NCBI RefSeq assembly: GCF_001677275.1
Contig: NZ_CP016178.1
Location: forward strand, 310,001 to 374,000
Length of the DNA stretch: 64,000 nucleotides
DNA from: Vibrio breoganii
GTDB lineage: Bacteria > Pseudomonadota > Gammaproteobacteria > Enterobacterales > Vibrionaceae
Reading direction: 5' to 3'
Below, one piece after another: positions 51,792-61,250 of the stretch. The translations under genes and the position numbers were made by a program. Every line of letters starts with the position of its first letter. Position 1 is the stretch's first letter. Under the pieces are notes generated by a model. The model worked only from the letters and a program-made list of their open reading frames with translations. It was not told the origin of the DNA and ran no database searches.

Positions 51792-53213
51792 TTAGTATGT
51801 TGCTTCACGCGCTTTGGCTTCTTCTTCCCATTTTGGCACAACAGTCTTCAAGAAGTGTTCTTTCTCAGCATTCATCGCATCCATATCCATGCCAAGAGCC
51901 GCTTGAGCTTTCTCTTTGGTTGAGATGTCAGGGATTGGTACTGGGTCTGTAATCCCTTTCTTCGCAAGAAGGCGAATCGTCTTCGTTCTTGCATCTGCTG
52001 CTCTATCTACCGCAGTACCTAGGACTTCTAGCGCAATCTCAGGAGCGTGCATGTGCACACCGTGTGATGCGATAGCGTAATCCCAGCGCCATTGAGCATG
52101 ACGAATATCTTGTAGGATAGGCTCCATCTCTTGCTCTGTCGCGCCAGCATCCCAAGCCGCTTTTGCCTCAAAGTGAGCGGCAACAATTTGCTTCTCTGCA
52201 GTCAGCTTCATGTTCAGCACTTGTGCTTTACGCGTTGAAACTATGCCTTGAAGTTGATCTTTGCTTTGAGTGTGACAGTTCGCACAGGTATCTTCGAAGC
52301 GGTCGAATGGGTTACCAATCTTATGATCTGTGTATACAGTGCCGTCTTCTCTTTCAACTTTAGGCATATGGCAGTCAGCACACACGACGTTGTTCTTGCC
52401 GTGAATACCATCACGCCACGTTTCGTAGCCAGGATGCTGAGCTTTTAGCATTGGGGCTTTAGAGACGCCATGGGTCCAATCTGCAAAGCCTAAGGCGTCG
52501 TAGTAAAGTTCCATTTCGCCTACGCTCGTACCCATATCCCAAGGGAATTTAACGGCGTTTTTAGCATCTTTCACGAAGTAGTACTCAACGTGGCACTGCG
52601 CACAAACGCTCGCTTGTTGGTCTAGTCGAGATTGTTCTTCGAAAGGTTTGCCAATGGCTTGCATAGCACGGTCGACATAAGGACGGGTAATGGCTAGCTC
52701 AGGCTCGCCATTTTTGAATTTTTCACTGCCAGTATCGTGACAGTCAGAACAGCCAATAGGGTTAACGATTTCGCCACCAAGGCGCGCCCATTTACCTTCA
52801 AAATAGCCGTCTTCACCACGCTCATCAATTACACGAGCAACGTCAGGGCTTTTGCAGCTCCAACACGCCATAGGCATAGGTCCTGACTCTGCATCAGTAG
52901 GTCCGCCGGTACGCAAGGTCTGCCTTACATCGTCAACCGCATAAAAGTGGCCGCGTGCTTTGTTGTAATCTTTGGCAAAGCCGTAGCCCGCCCAAAGGAT
53001 GACCATATTGGGGTCACCGGCAAGCGCATCGTCTATTTCTTCACTTTCGCTGGTGGCTTTCCAGCTATGATATTGATCGGGATGTGCTTCTTCGAATGCT
53101 TGATTACGCGGATCAATGCGCACTCCATCCTCGGCAGACGCAAAAGCACTGCAGGTCAAAAGACCTAACAAAGCTATAGGCGCGAAAAACCCTAGTTTCC
53201 ACTGTTTGTTCAC
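51792..53213 (-). CDS. nrfA: Ammonia-forming cytochrome c nitrite reductase NrfA
   Basis: 473 residues (E. coli 478) with a signal peptide to about residue 27. Five heme sites: the catalytic CWSCK (C117-K121), then CSDCH (about 155), CAQCH (about 193), CADCH (about 271) and CANCH (about 303). It reduces nitrite to ammonium with six electrons in the periplasm, taking electrons from NrfB. Divergent from nrfB, with a perfect FNR box between. Confidence 0.97.
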   Translation of the reverse strand: MNKQWKLGFFAPIALLGLLTCSAFASAEDGVRIDPRNQAFEEAHPDQYHSWKATSESEEIDDALAGDPNMVILWAGYGFAKDYNKARGHFYAVDDVRQTLRTGGPTDAESGPMPMACWSCKSPDVARVIDERGEDGYFEGKWARLGGEIVNPIGCSDCHDTGSEKFKNGEPELAITRPYVDRAMQAIGKPFEEQSRLDQQASVCAQCHVEYYFVKDAKNAVKFPWDMGTSVGEMELYYDALGFADWTHGVSKAPMLKAQHPGYETWRDGIHGKNNVVCADCHMPKVEREDGTVYTDHKIGNPFDRFEDTCANCHTQSKDQLQGIVSTRKAQVLNMKLTAEKQIVAAHFEAKAAWDAGATEQEMEPILQDIRHAQWRWDYAIASHGVHMHAPEIALEVLGTAVDRAADARTKTIRLLAKKGITDPVPIPDISTKEKAQAALGMDMDAMNAEKEHFLKTVVPKWEEEAKAREATY

Positions 53214-53683
53214 AATGCTATCTCCATATTCTCATTTTATGAATTGCGTTGTGGGGCAGCTTCCTAAAAAGAATCGGAGGAGAAGTCTATACGGTGGCGC
53301 TATATAGACAACGGAGTAAGTGTAAGTGATAAATAAGATGCCACATTAGCCAATAACAGCTGAATTGATCTAGATCAATTTATGGTATAGAGGCAGGTCA
53401 CAAAAATTAACTTATATGTAAAAATTGATTAATGAGATCAATTATCAATTAAAAATCAATGGTTTACGACGCTTATGGCAGGTTTATTTAATGGATCTGT
53501 GTCACTAATATGCGTCAATAGACTCGTTATGTAGCACATAAGTAACTATTATTAACGGGTAAAGCGTTGTGGCTTATCCTAAATAAGAATTGATTGCACT
53601 TGGCTCAAATAATATTGAGCTGAGAGTTGTTAATTAGTGGTCGAAATAAATTAGATTCTATTTCGATTTAAGGAAAGGATACG
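53214..53683. promoter_or_regulatory. Divergent nrfA-nrfB control region with a perfect FNR box
   Basis: 470 AT-rich bases without a gene. TTGATCTAGATCAA at 53365-53378 matches the FNR consensus exactly. On the minus strand a -10-like CTTATT (53337-53332) lies at the spacing expected of an FNR-activated nrfA promoter (box near -44). Further half-sites (TTGATTAATG, GATCAATTATC) occur at about 53425-53445 toward nrfB. NarP sites are expected but no clear heptamer pair was assigned. Confidence 0.8.
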
Positions 53684-54268
53684 ATGGGCAATATTAAATT
53701 GACCATAGCCACAATGCTCCAATCTTTATTGGTGCTGTGCCTATTTGGTTATTCTATTAATGCTTTGGCCAATGATGGTGTCCCTAGTGATTCAGCAACA
53801 TCAGAACGCTTTAAAGTAGAGTTGATAAGAGACAAAGATTACAAATGTACTCAATGTCACAAAGACTCTAAACACACTTTAGCTGGATCTCATGGACAAA
53901 ATGTCATCGACGCAATGGGTAAAGAAGCCAATTGTACCGATTGTCATAGCAACATCGGGCCAGATCACCGCGACGGTGGATCAACCGTCATCAAATACTC
54001 TGATGCTCAGTCTCAAGCAGGGACAGATAAGCAACAGCTATCCCCTGAGATGATACTTAAGGCAAACAGTACTTGTATGGATTGTCATACGCCTGAAAGC
54101 CTACGTGAATCAAGCTGGACACATGATGTACACGCCAAGAACCTCACTTGTTCTAACTGCCACACGGTTCATGGAACCGATGCCAAGGTGCTGTCCTATG
54201 ACCATAAGGCTATCGTCGGTATGTGTGTAGATTGTCATTCAGACTTTAACCACAAGCGCGAAGAGTAG
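53684..54268 (+). CDS. nrfB: Pentaheme c-type cytochrome NrfB
   Basis: 194 residues with signal peptide (to about residue 29) and five CxxCH sites: CTQCH, CTDCH, CMDCH, CSNCH and CVDCH. It carries electrons from NrfC/NrfD to NrfA in the periplasm. AAGGAAAGG upstream of the ATG. First gene of nrfBCDEF. Confidence 0.95.
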   Translation: MGNIKLTIATMLQSLLVLCLFGYSINALANDGVPSDSATSERFKVELIRDKDYKCTQCHKDSKHTLAGSHGQNVIDAMGKEANCTDCHSNIGPDHRDGGSTVIKYSDAQSQAGTDKQQLSPEMILKANSTCMDCHTPESLRESSWTHDVHAKNLTCSNCHTVHGTDAKVLSYDHKAIVGMCVDCHSDFNHKREE

Positions 54269-54276
54269 GAGATGAT

Positions 54277-54963
54277 ATGAGTTGTTCTAGAAGAAACTTC
54301 ATAGCTGGCGCAGGCGCTGTCATCTTTACTACAGGTGTTGGCACGACGGCGGCAATATCGAGCCGAAACTCGTTTGCCAGTGGCGAAGAAGAGGCGAAGA
54401 TCAAATACGGCATGCTACATGATGAGAATGCCTGTATTGGATGTACTGCGTGTACTGAGGCATGCCGCGAGGTGAATAATGTTCCTGAGGGAGTCAGTCG
54501 CTTAGAGATTGAGCGATCTGAACCCATTGGCGAATTCCCTGACGTGGAGTATCGATTTACTCGAGACTCTTGCCAACATTGTGAGAATCCACCTTGTGTG
54601 TATGTGTGCCCAACAGGGGCCGCCTACAAGGATGAGAAGACTGGGATTGTTGATGTCCATAAAGAGAAGTGCGTGGGTTGTGGTTACTGCCTAGCGGCAT
54701 GTCCGTATCAAGTGCGCTTCTTCCATCCAGAAAACAAATCAGCGGATAAATGTAATTTCTGTCGTGATACCAATCTTACAGAAGGTAAGCAACCAGCGTG
54801 TGTGGAAAGTTGCCCAACCAGCGCATTGGTGTTCGGCGATCTGAATGATCCTAACAGCAATATCAACCAAGCAATTCAGGCCAAGCCAGTTTATCGTGAC
54901 AAGGTCACTTTAGGCACAAAGCCTCAACTGTATAAAGTGCCGTTTGATAAGGGGGAGGTGTAA
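54277..54963 (+). CDS. nrfC: NrfC, periplasmic four-cluster iron-sulfur protein
   Basis: 228 residues. Twin-arginine signal CSRRNFIAGAGA. Four 4Fe-4S motifs: CIGCTACTEAC (about 46), CQHCENPPCVYVC (about 91-103), CVGCGYCLAAC (about 125) and CNFC...CVESC (about 152-172). It transfers electrons from NrfD to NrfB. It starts 8 bases after nrfB. Confidence 0.95.
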   Translation: MSCSRRNFIAGAGAVIFTTGVGTTAAISSRNSFASGEEEAKIKYGMLHDENACIGCTACTEACREVNNVPEGVSRLEIERSEPIGEFPDVEYRFTRDSCQHCENPPCVYVCPTGAAYKDEKTGIVDVHKEKCVGCGYCLAACPYQVRFFHPENKSADKCNFCRDTNLTEGKQPACVESCPTSALVFGDLNDPNSNINQAIQAKPVYRDKVTLGTKPQLYKVPFDKGEV

Positions 54964-54964
54964 C

Positions 54965-55912
54965 ATGAATAGTGCATTTCATTTCGACTCTTTGGTGTGG
55001 GATTGGATCATTGCAATCTATCTTTTCCTCGCAGGGATGTCCGCAGGTGCGGTGATCGTTGGCTTATATCTTAAACGCAAGGTCATCACCGGCGATGCAT
55101 CGGACAATGGCATCATGAAAGCCATCGCATGGTTAGCGCCCTTTGGCATTATTGTGGGTCTGTTGATATTGGTATTCCACCTGACCAAGCCACTAGATTT
55201 TTGGAAGATCATGATTTACTACAACCCAACGTCGGTCATGTCGATGGGTGTGATCCTATTCCAGGTCTACATGGCGGTATTGTTTGTCTGGATTGGCATC
55301 ATCTTTAGAACCACCATCGTGAATTTCTTAGGCGGTAAGTTTCAGTTTGTGGATGGTCTGCTTCTCAAGTTCAAAAGCTTCGAGAATGGCATTGAGTTAT
55401 TCCTAGGATTCCTAGCCATTGCTCTAGCGGCCTACACTGGATTCTTGTTGTCAGCGCTACAAACCTATCCAATGCTCAACAATCCTGTGCTGCCGATCCT
55501 TTTCTTGTTCTCTAGTTTGTCATCAGGCGCGGCGGCGTGTTTGTTGTTTGGCATACTGGTGTTTAAAGAGGATGCGCATAGCTCAAGTGTGGCCTGGATT
55601 CATAGCTTCGAGCGTCCAGTAGTGATGTTTGAATTATTTGTTCTGGTTACGTTTTTCACCGGTCTTATCTTTACCGGTGGACAACATGAAGCGGCAGCTT
55701 GGAATGCCATCGGTGGCGGGTTCTGGTCCAATTGGTTCTGGTTTGGGGTAGTGGGAATCGGTATGTTGTTGCCGCTGGCGATGAACTACTTTAGTCCTTC
55801 TAGCACTAAACATAATCATGGTTTTATTCTCACCGTGACTAGTCTTAGCTTGATAGGCGTATTGATGCTACGTACCTTTGTATTGTATGCAGGGCAGATG
55901 ACGGTCATTTAG
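54965..55912 (+). CDS. nrfD: NrfD, membrane quinol-oxidising subunit
   Basis: 315 residues from the ATG at 54965 (GGGGAGG upstream); the open frame back to 54944 lies inside nrfC. Eight to nine helices of the NrfD/PsrC family; the start SLVWDWIIAIYLFLAGMSAGA is the family mark. It oxidises menaquinol and passes electrons to NrfC. Confidence 0.94.
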   Translation: MNSAFHFDSLVWDWIIAIYLFLAGMSAGAVIVGLYLKRKVITGDASDNGIMKAIAWLAPFGIIVGLLILVFHLTKPLDFWKIMIYYNPTSVMSMGVILFQVYMAVLFVWIGIIFRTTIVNFLGGKFQFVDGLLLKFKSFENGIELFLGFLAIALAAYTGFLLSALQTYPMLNNPVLPILFLFSSLSSGAAACLLFGILVFKEDAHSSSVAWIHSFERPVVMFELFVLVTFFTGLIFTGGQHEAAAWNAIGGGFWSNWFWFGVVGIGMLLPLAMNYFSPSSTKHNHGFILTVTSLSLIGVLMLRTFVLYAGQMTVI

Positions 55913-55984
55913 AATCCGTCTTTTCAGCACCCAGGTAACTTGGATTCGTTCGAGCTACTTGGGTTTATTTTTATAGGGAATGGG

Positions 55985-57964
55985 ATGCTAGCGAATCTAG
56001 GATTGTTTTGTTTGATCCTGACGGCAGTAGTCAGTAGTTGCGGCGCCGCAGTAGGGCTTTATAGCCTTTTGCTGCGCAAGCAAACTCTTGTACCTGCGAC
56101 TATTTCTCGTTCTTTGTCCGCTGTTGCCTTCCTTTTTGCTGGGTTATCGCTATTACTACTGAGCTATGCGTTTGCCAGTGATGACTTCTCACTTTCGTAT
56201 GTCTCGGATAACTCCAACAGTGCCTTAGCGTTGCCGTTTAAGATCGCGGCTACTTGGGGCGGCCATCAAGGCTCCATGTTGTTTTGGGTTGCCATCATTT
56301 CAGGCTGGTCTGTACTGGTTTCCCGACGAACTAATAGTGCCAGTGATTTTCATGCCAGTTGGCTGATGTTAGCGCTGGTGGCCATTTTTAGCTGGTTTAC
56401 TCTGCTGGCATCGAATCCATTTGCAATGAATGAAGTGATGCCTTTTGAGGGGCGAGACCTTAACCCTATGCTGCAAGACATAGGGCTAATCATTCATCCC
56501 CCGTTGTTGTACGTAGGCTATGTGGGGTTTGCCTCTGTTCTGGGGTTAACCTGTGGCTACTTGATCGAGGCAAAGGGCGAAGCCGATATCTTTGAGCGCT
56601 TAACTCGTCATACGCTATTGGCATGGGTCTTCTTAAGCGCAGGGATCATCGTTGGTGCGGGGTGGGCCTACTACGAGCTAGGTTGGGGCGGTTGGTGGTT
56701 CTGGGACCCTGTTGAAAATGCCTCTCTTCTTCCTTGGCTAACGGCGACGGCGTTAGTGCATTCTGTCATGGCAAGCCGAAAGCAAGGCCAGCTAAAGGTA
56801 TGGACGTTCTCGCTGGCGATAGTGACCTTCTGCCTTAGCATTCTGGGTACTTTTATTGTTCGTTCTGGGGTATTAACTTCGGTACATGCCTTTGCTGTGG
56901 ATCCAAGCAAGGGGCTGACATTGCTTGGGATTTTAAGCTTAGTGTTTGTGAGTGCCTATGTTTTGCTTATCCATCGCGCCGCTTCAATCAAGTCCAATGC
57001 TATCTCACGATTTTCCAGCAAAAATACCTTTATTTTATGGGCTCTCAACCTATTTGTATTGGCCATGGCGATAGTCCTTCTCGGCACGTTTTATCCCATG
57101 CTGTACCAATTGCTCGGCTTAGGTAATATCTCCGTGGGTGCACCTTATTTCAACCTATTATTTGCGCCATTAACCATTGTTGCTCTAGTAGCAATGGCAC
57201 TAAGTCCATTACTCAAATGGCAGGCGCAGTCGGGTGTTTTTCCGAGGAAACTGGCATTCATTAGCGCGTCGGTGAGTGCTTTCTTGGCCTTTGCCTTTAT
57301 TCGTTATTACACCCATCAAGACAGTGAGGTCGCAGCCACATGGTCCACCTACGCGTTCATTACCACTTGGGCGGCACTATGGCTCACGGTGACCCATGTT
57401 CTTCGCTGCTTGCGAGTGCGTAAACAGGAATACCGATACAAGGTTTACTTAGTCTCCATTGCTCATATTGGCGTCGCTATACTGGCCTTTGGAGCCAGCA
57501 TGAACAGCTATTACTCTTACGAGCTGACCGCTAAGCTGGGTCCAACCAAACTTGGCTCAAATAGTGAGGTACAGTTTGGTGATTATAAGATCCATTACCA
57601 ACACACTAAGCTTTACGTTGCGCCAAACTATACCGCAGAACAGGGCGTCATCGAGATTACCGAACCCTCCGGCAATAGTGTGATTGCAAGACCTGAGAAG
57701 CGTCACTATCCCGTTCGAGTAATGAATATGACAGAGCCTTCATTGACGCCGTATTGGAATGGAGATGTGTATATCACGCTAGGAGAAAAGATCGATTCCG
57801 AGCATTACGCGGTTCGAATTCAGTTTAAGGCCTTTATTCGATGGATTGGAATAGGCGGCTTGCTGGTGGTATTGGCAGGTACTGGTTTACTTATCCGTGG
57901 TGCGTGGATTAAACAATTTAATCCACGCAAGCGAAGAGCCATTACTCGGGAGTATCAAGCATGA
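55985..57964 (+). CDS. nrfE: NrfE, cytochrome c heme lyase subunit (CcmF-like)
   Basis: 659 residues from the ATG at 55985 with AGGGAATGGG just upstream; a TTG at 55940 is in frame but lacks an RBS. About 15 helices; the WWD heme-binding domain is GWGGWWFWDPVENASLLPWL (about 231-250). With NrfF and NrfG it attaches heme to the unusual CxxCK site of NrfA. It overlaps nrfF by 4 bases. Confidence 0.93.
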   Translation: MLANLGLFCLILTAVVSSCGAAVGLYSLLLRKQTLVPATISRSLSAVAFLFAGLSLLLLSYAFASDDFSLSYVSDNSNSALALPFKIAATWGGHQGSMLFWVAIISGWSVLVSRRTNSASDFHASWLMLALVAIFSWFTLLASNPFAMNEVMPFEGRDLNPMLQDIGLIIHPPLLYVGYVGFASVLGLTCGYLIEAKGEADIFERLTRHTLLAWVFLSAGIIVGAGWAYYELGWGGWWFWDPVENASLLPWLTATALVHSVMASRKQGQLKVWTFSLAIVTFCLSILGTFIVRSGVLTSVHAFAVDPSKGLTLLGILSLVFVSAYVLLIHRAASIKSNAISRFSSKNTFILWALNLFVLAMAIVLLGTFYPMLYQLLGLGNISVGAPYFNLLFAPLTIVALVAMALSPLLKWQAQSGVFPRKLAFISASVSAFLAFAFIRYYTHQDSEVAATWSTYAFITTWAALWLTVTHVLRCLRVRKQEYRYKVYLVSIAHIGVAILAFGASMNSYYSYELTAKLGPTKLGSNSEVQFGDYKIHYQHTKLYVAPNYTAEQGVIEITEPSGNSVIARPEKRHYPVRVMNMTEPSLTPYWNGDVYITLGEKIDSEHYAVRIQFKAFIRWIGIGGLLVVLAGTGLLIRGAWIKQFNPRKRRAITREYQA

Positions 57965-58395
57965 AACTAGTAAGGCGTGTGATAGTATTGTTGGCGTTAA
58001 GCCTCACCTTTGGGTCAAGTGTCCATGCAGCGGGTTATCAAAGCATCTCTCATCCTGTCGATTTGTTTGAGTTTGATTCTGTGGCTCAGCAAAAACAAGC
58101 GATTCATCTGGCTAAAACCTTGCGCTGCCCCATGTGTCAAAATCAAAATTTGATTGAATCTAACTCGGCGGTTGCCAAGGACATTCGACTTCGAGTGTTT
58201 GAGTTGGTTAAGGCAGGGAAGTCAGATAGTGAGGTGAAAGAGTATATGGTGGCGAGATACGGTGAGCACGTACTTTATCAACCTTCGTTTAGCATGAAGA
58301 ATGCCCTGTTGTGGGGGATCCCTATCGCATTAGGATTGTTTATGATTGGTTTTAGTATTGGGCATATCAAGCGTTCGATTCGAGGCATACATTGA
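57961..58395 (+). CDS. nrfF: NrfF, thiol-handling subunit of the NrfA heme lyase (CcmH-like)
   Basis: 144 residues. Signal peptide (to about 24), then the redox motif RCPMCQ (about 57-62) that keeps apo-NrfA Cys reduced, then one membrane helix (about 116-137). The ATGA junction with nrfE shows translational coupling; the stop overlaps a TTG start of the next gene. Confidence 0.93.
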   Translation: MKLVRRVIVLLALSLTFGSSVHAAGYQSISHPVDLFEFDSVAQQKQAIHLAKTLRCPMCQNQNLIESNSAVAKDIRLRVFELVKAGKSDSEVKEYMVARYGEHVLYQPSFSMKNALLWGIPIALGLFMIGFSIGHIKRSIRGIH

Positions 58396-58772
58396 GACAG
58401 CAATACCACTTCAGACGCTCTACAGAAGGTCAGCTTTTGATCTGGGACGTAATCAAACTCGTCGAGATGGCGCAAGCAATGCCAGTCATCACTGTGCCTC
58501 TTGATGCAATCCAGGAACTAGATGAGGCCTTTTGGTATGATCTTGGCGGTGCTAAACCAACCTGTCGCAACATTGTGGAGCATGCCAAATTGATTCAACA
58601 GACAGACCTTAACTATCCCATTATCTTGTGTCATGAAGGACGGGTGATGGACGGCATGCATCGGGTTTGTAAGGTATTGATGCAAGGCGAAACACATATC
58701 AAGGCTGTGCAGTTTACAACGCCTATTGCACCGCATTTCATCGACCTTGACCCAGAAACGCTCCCTTATTAA
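58392..58772 (+). CDS. ParB/sulfiredoxin-fold-like small protein coupled to nrfF
   Basis: 126 residues from a TTG (58392) that overlaps the nrfF TGA, with GAGG seven bases before. IITVPLDAIQELDEAFWYD (about 31-50) and then PIILCHEGRVMDGMHRVCKVLMQG (about 77-100). The VMDGMHRV stretch matches the G-x-HR nucleotide-binding motif of the ParB-N/sulfiredoxin superfamily. No DNA-binding domain follows, so a chromosome-partition role is unlikely. Position at the end of the nrf operon suggests a link to it, but this is inference. Confidence 0.75.
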   Translation: MRQQYHFRRSTEGQLLIWDVIKLVEMAQAMPVITVPLDAIQELDEAFWYDLGGAKPTCRNIVEHAKLIQQTDLNYPIILCHEGRVMDGMHRVCKVLMQGETHIKAVQFTTPIAPHFIDLDPETLPY

Positions 58773-59152
58773 CCCTCGTAAAGCTCCAGTGGCAAATCAT
58801 CAGGGTCTTTAAAGAAGGTAAAGCGCTTTCCTGTGAATTCATCAACGCGTACGGCTTCTACCTCGACCTCATTGCTTTGTAAGTGTTTTATACAGCTATC
58901 AAGGTCTTCGACTTTAAATGCTAAATGTCTCAGCCCCTGAGCTTCAGGAGTGCTTGGGCGTTGTGGTGGCGATGGGAAAGAGAATAGCTCTATTTGTGTT
59001 CCATCAGGCAAGGCGAGATCAAGCTTGTAGGAGTCTCTATGTGCTCGATAGTTCTCTGCAATAATGTCTAAGCCAAGAATATGTGTGTAGAAGTGCTTTG
59101 ATGTTTGGTAGTCGCTACAGATGATGGCGACATGATGCGTACCCTTTAGCAT
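58769..59152 (-). CDS. gloA2: VOC family protein GloA2 (YaeR-like)
   Basis: 127 residues. One VOC domain pair: GTHHVAIICSDYQTSKHFY (about 4-22), metal His in THHVAI, QIELFSFP (about 52-59), GLRHLAFKVEDLD (about 73-85) and FFKDPDDLPLELYEG at the end. Metal ligands His, Glu, His, Glu are all present. Family relatives such as E. coli YaeR/GloA2 are glyoxalase-I-like with unsettled substrate. Stops of this gene and the ParB-like gene overlap by 4 bases (convergent). Confidence 0.88.
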   Translation of the reverse strand: MLKGTHHVAIICSDYQTSKHFYTHILGLDIIAENYRAHRDSYKLDLALPDGTQIELFSFPSPPQRPSTPEAQGLRHLAFKVEDLDSCIKHLQSNEVEVEAVRVDEFTGKRFTFFKDPDDLPLELYEG

Positions 59153-59194
59153 GGCAAACCCTAAGTCATTGTTATTGCTTCATACTAACACGAA

Positions 59195-59224
59195 TAAAAA
59201 AGCTCAGCCGCAAGGGCTGAGCAA
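59195..59224 (-). terminator. Terminator after the arylsulfatase gene
   Basis: Minus-strand GCTCAGCC-loop-GGCTGAGC followed by TTTTTTATTCG; perfect 8-bp stem, about 38 bases after the stop. Confidence 0.88.
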
Positions 59225-59260
59225 AGTCTTAAAAGCTACATAATTGTAGTAATAGGAAGT

Positions 59261-60829
59261 CTATTTGTTCATCTCATCGATTTGCTTTTGTAGCTGGTCG
59301 ATTTGATTTAGTTTTGCTTTCACACCCAAAGAGGTTTGGCTGATCGCAGCAGGGTTCAAAACTTGACCTTCTTGACGAGGGTATTGACCTAGAGTTGCAA
59401 AGAACTTACCAAGCTCATCTTGAACCGGTACGAATAGCCACATGTTGTCCGCCATCCAGCGTAGGTACATGCCTGATTCGTGTGGTGCTTTCTCAAATGG
59501 GTCAGCACGCAAGTGGATGATCTTCGGCCAGTTAGACTCAAAGCGCACCGCGTCAGTGATGTTGCCTTCTAGCGTTGCAAAGTGCAGTTTCCAATCATTC
59601 CAGCGGATAGCATTTAGCTCGCCGTTTGCTGTGAAGTAAAGTAGTGATTCACGAGGACCTTTCTCTTGCTTGCCTTCAAAGTAAGGCATGAAGTTGTAGC
59701 CATCGATGTGTACGCGCCACTCTTTACCGTTAGAGGTGTAACCCTCAGCAAGCTTCTCTTTCACATCAGGAACACCGGCTGCAGCCATGATAGTTGGCAA
59801 CCAATCTTGGTGCGCCATCATGTCGTTGTAGCGAGAACCAGGATCAATCACGCCAGGCCAGCGAACAAGCTGAGGAACACGCATACCGCCTTCCCAAGTT
59901 GTGCCTTTCTCACCATGGAACGGTGTAGCACCGCCGTCCGGCCAAGATACTGTCTCTGCACCGTTGTCGGTAGAGTAGATAACGATAGTATTATCAGCAA
60001 TACCTAGGTCATCCAGTTTGTCTAACAAAATACCCACGTGGTCATCATGCTCTAACATGCCGTCGGCATAGATGCTGATGCCTGATTTGCCTTGGTATTT
60101 CTCTTGAAGGCGAGTCCACACGTGCATACGTGTTGTGTTGTGCCAGATGAAGAAAGGCTTGTCCGCTTTTACTGCTTTTTCCATGAAGGCTAGAGAAGAA
60201 TCTAGGAACTCTTCATCCGCCGTTTCCATGCGCTTACGCGTCATAGGGCCTGTATCTTCAATGCGGCCATCAGCGTAAGACTTGATGACACCACGAGGGC
60301 CGTAGTTCTTACGAAACTCAGGGTCTTTTGGATAGTAGTAAGTCTCTGGCTCTTCTTCGGCATTTAGGTGGTAAAGGTTACCGAAGAACTCATCAAAACC
60401 GTGTTTTGTTGGTAGATGCTGGTCTTGGTCACCAAGGTGGTTTTTACCAAACTGAGCCGTCATGTAGCCTTGATCTTTCAATAGATCAGCAATGGTTGGC
60501 GCCCAATCAGGAATGCCGTGAGTTGAACCAGGCATGCCGATAGTGAGAAGACCAGTACGAAACGGTTCTTGGCCAGTAACGAATGCGGCACGACCTGCAG
60601 TACAGGATTGCTGACCGTAGTGGTCAGTAAATAGTGCACCTTCGTTGGCAATACGGTCGATGTTAGGGGTTTCATAGCCCATCATGCCTTGGTTGTATGC
60701 GCCGATATTCCATAGGCCCACATCATCGCCGAAGATGGCAAGGATATTTGGCTTGTCTGCAGCTACAGCTGACGCTGATGCTGCTAACATTCCTGCTGAA
60801 ATAGCCAGTTTGCTGAGTTGATTAGTCAT
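59261..60829 (-). CDS. Arylsulfatase (sulfatase family, type I)
   Basis: 522 residues with signal peptide (MTNQLSKLAISAGMLAASASAVAA). FGDDVG (about 33-38) starts the metal site. The catalytic Cys76 sits in CTAGRAAFVTGQ, the C-x-A/P-x-R motif that is oxidised to formylglycine; TDNGAET (about 288-294) completes the metal ligands. It would cleave sulfate esters in the periplasm or outside. The maturation enzyme is not in the window. A C-terminal coiled helix (about 495-522) is unusual for the family. Monocistronic. Confidence 0.93.
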   Translation of the reverse strand: MTNQLSKLAISAGMLAASASAVAADKPNILAIFGDDVGLWNIGAYNQGMMGYETPNIDRIANEGALFTDHYGQQSCTAGRAAFVTGQEPFRTGLLTIGMPGSTHGIPDWAPTIADLLKDQGYMTAQFGKNHLGDQDQHLPTKHGFDEFFGNLYHLNAEEEPETYYYPKDPEFRKNYGPRGVIKSYADGRIEDTGPMTRKRMETADEEFLDSSLAFMEKAVKADKPFFIWHNTTRMHVWTRLQEKYQGKSGISIYADGMLEHDDHVGILLDKLDDLGIADNTIVIYSTDNGAETVSWPDGGATPFHGEKGTTWEGGMRVPQLVRWPGVIDPGSRYNDMMAHQDWLPTIMAAAGVPDVKEKLAEGYTSNGKEWRVHIDGYNFMPYFEGKQEKGPRESLLYFTANGELNAIRWNDWKLHFATLEGNITDAVRFESNWPKIIHLRADPFEKAPHESGMYLRWMADNMWLFVPVQDELGKFFATLGQYPRQEGQVLNPAAISQTSLGVKAKLNQIDQLQKQIDEMNK

Positions 60830-61250
60830 TGAGACTCCATCACGTTTAGTAGGGAAAAGGATTGCGACAGTTCAGCGAAGCAGAATTAGGCTGTTAACGT
60901 TACCCGGGACTAACACTAAGAGGCTGAAAAGATGACTTATCTGAACTGCTGTTGGCACATAATGTAATTTTCAAGATGGGTGTTGTCGCTTTATAGACTG
61001 TATAACCATTGGTAATAAACCAAGGGTTTGCTTTATCAATGGAATGGGAGACTAACGATAAATGCTTTGTATATGAGGGGTTCAAGAACCCTAATAACCT
61101 GAGGTGCCAGAATCAGTATCATTTTGTAGCAATATTTAACGTCGCGATTTTTGAGATAGGCGTCAAATTATGAGATCAATATTATCTAGTCTCATACACA
61201 ACAAGTAGAATAGCGCCACATTTCTACACCATTAAGCCTTTCCAAGCACA
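60830..61250. other. Divergent control region between sulfatase and RND genes
   Basis: 421 bases without a convincing gene; short frames on the minus strand lack an RBS. It must hold the promoters of both divergent units. No clear operator was recognised. Confidence 0.5.

Noticed and set aside
58392-58772. Chromosome-partition ParB.
   Set aside because: Only a short ParB-N/Srx-like motif is present, with no HTH DNA-binding domain and no parA neighbour.
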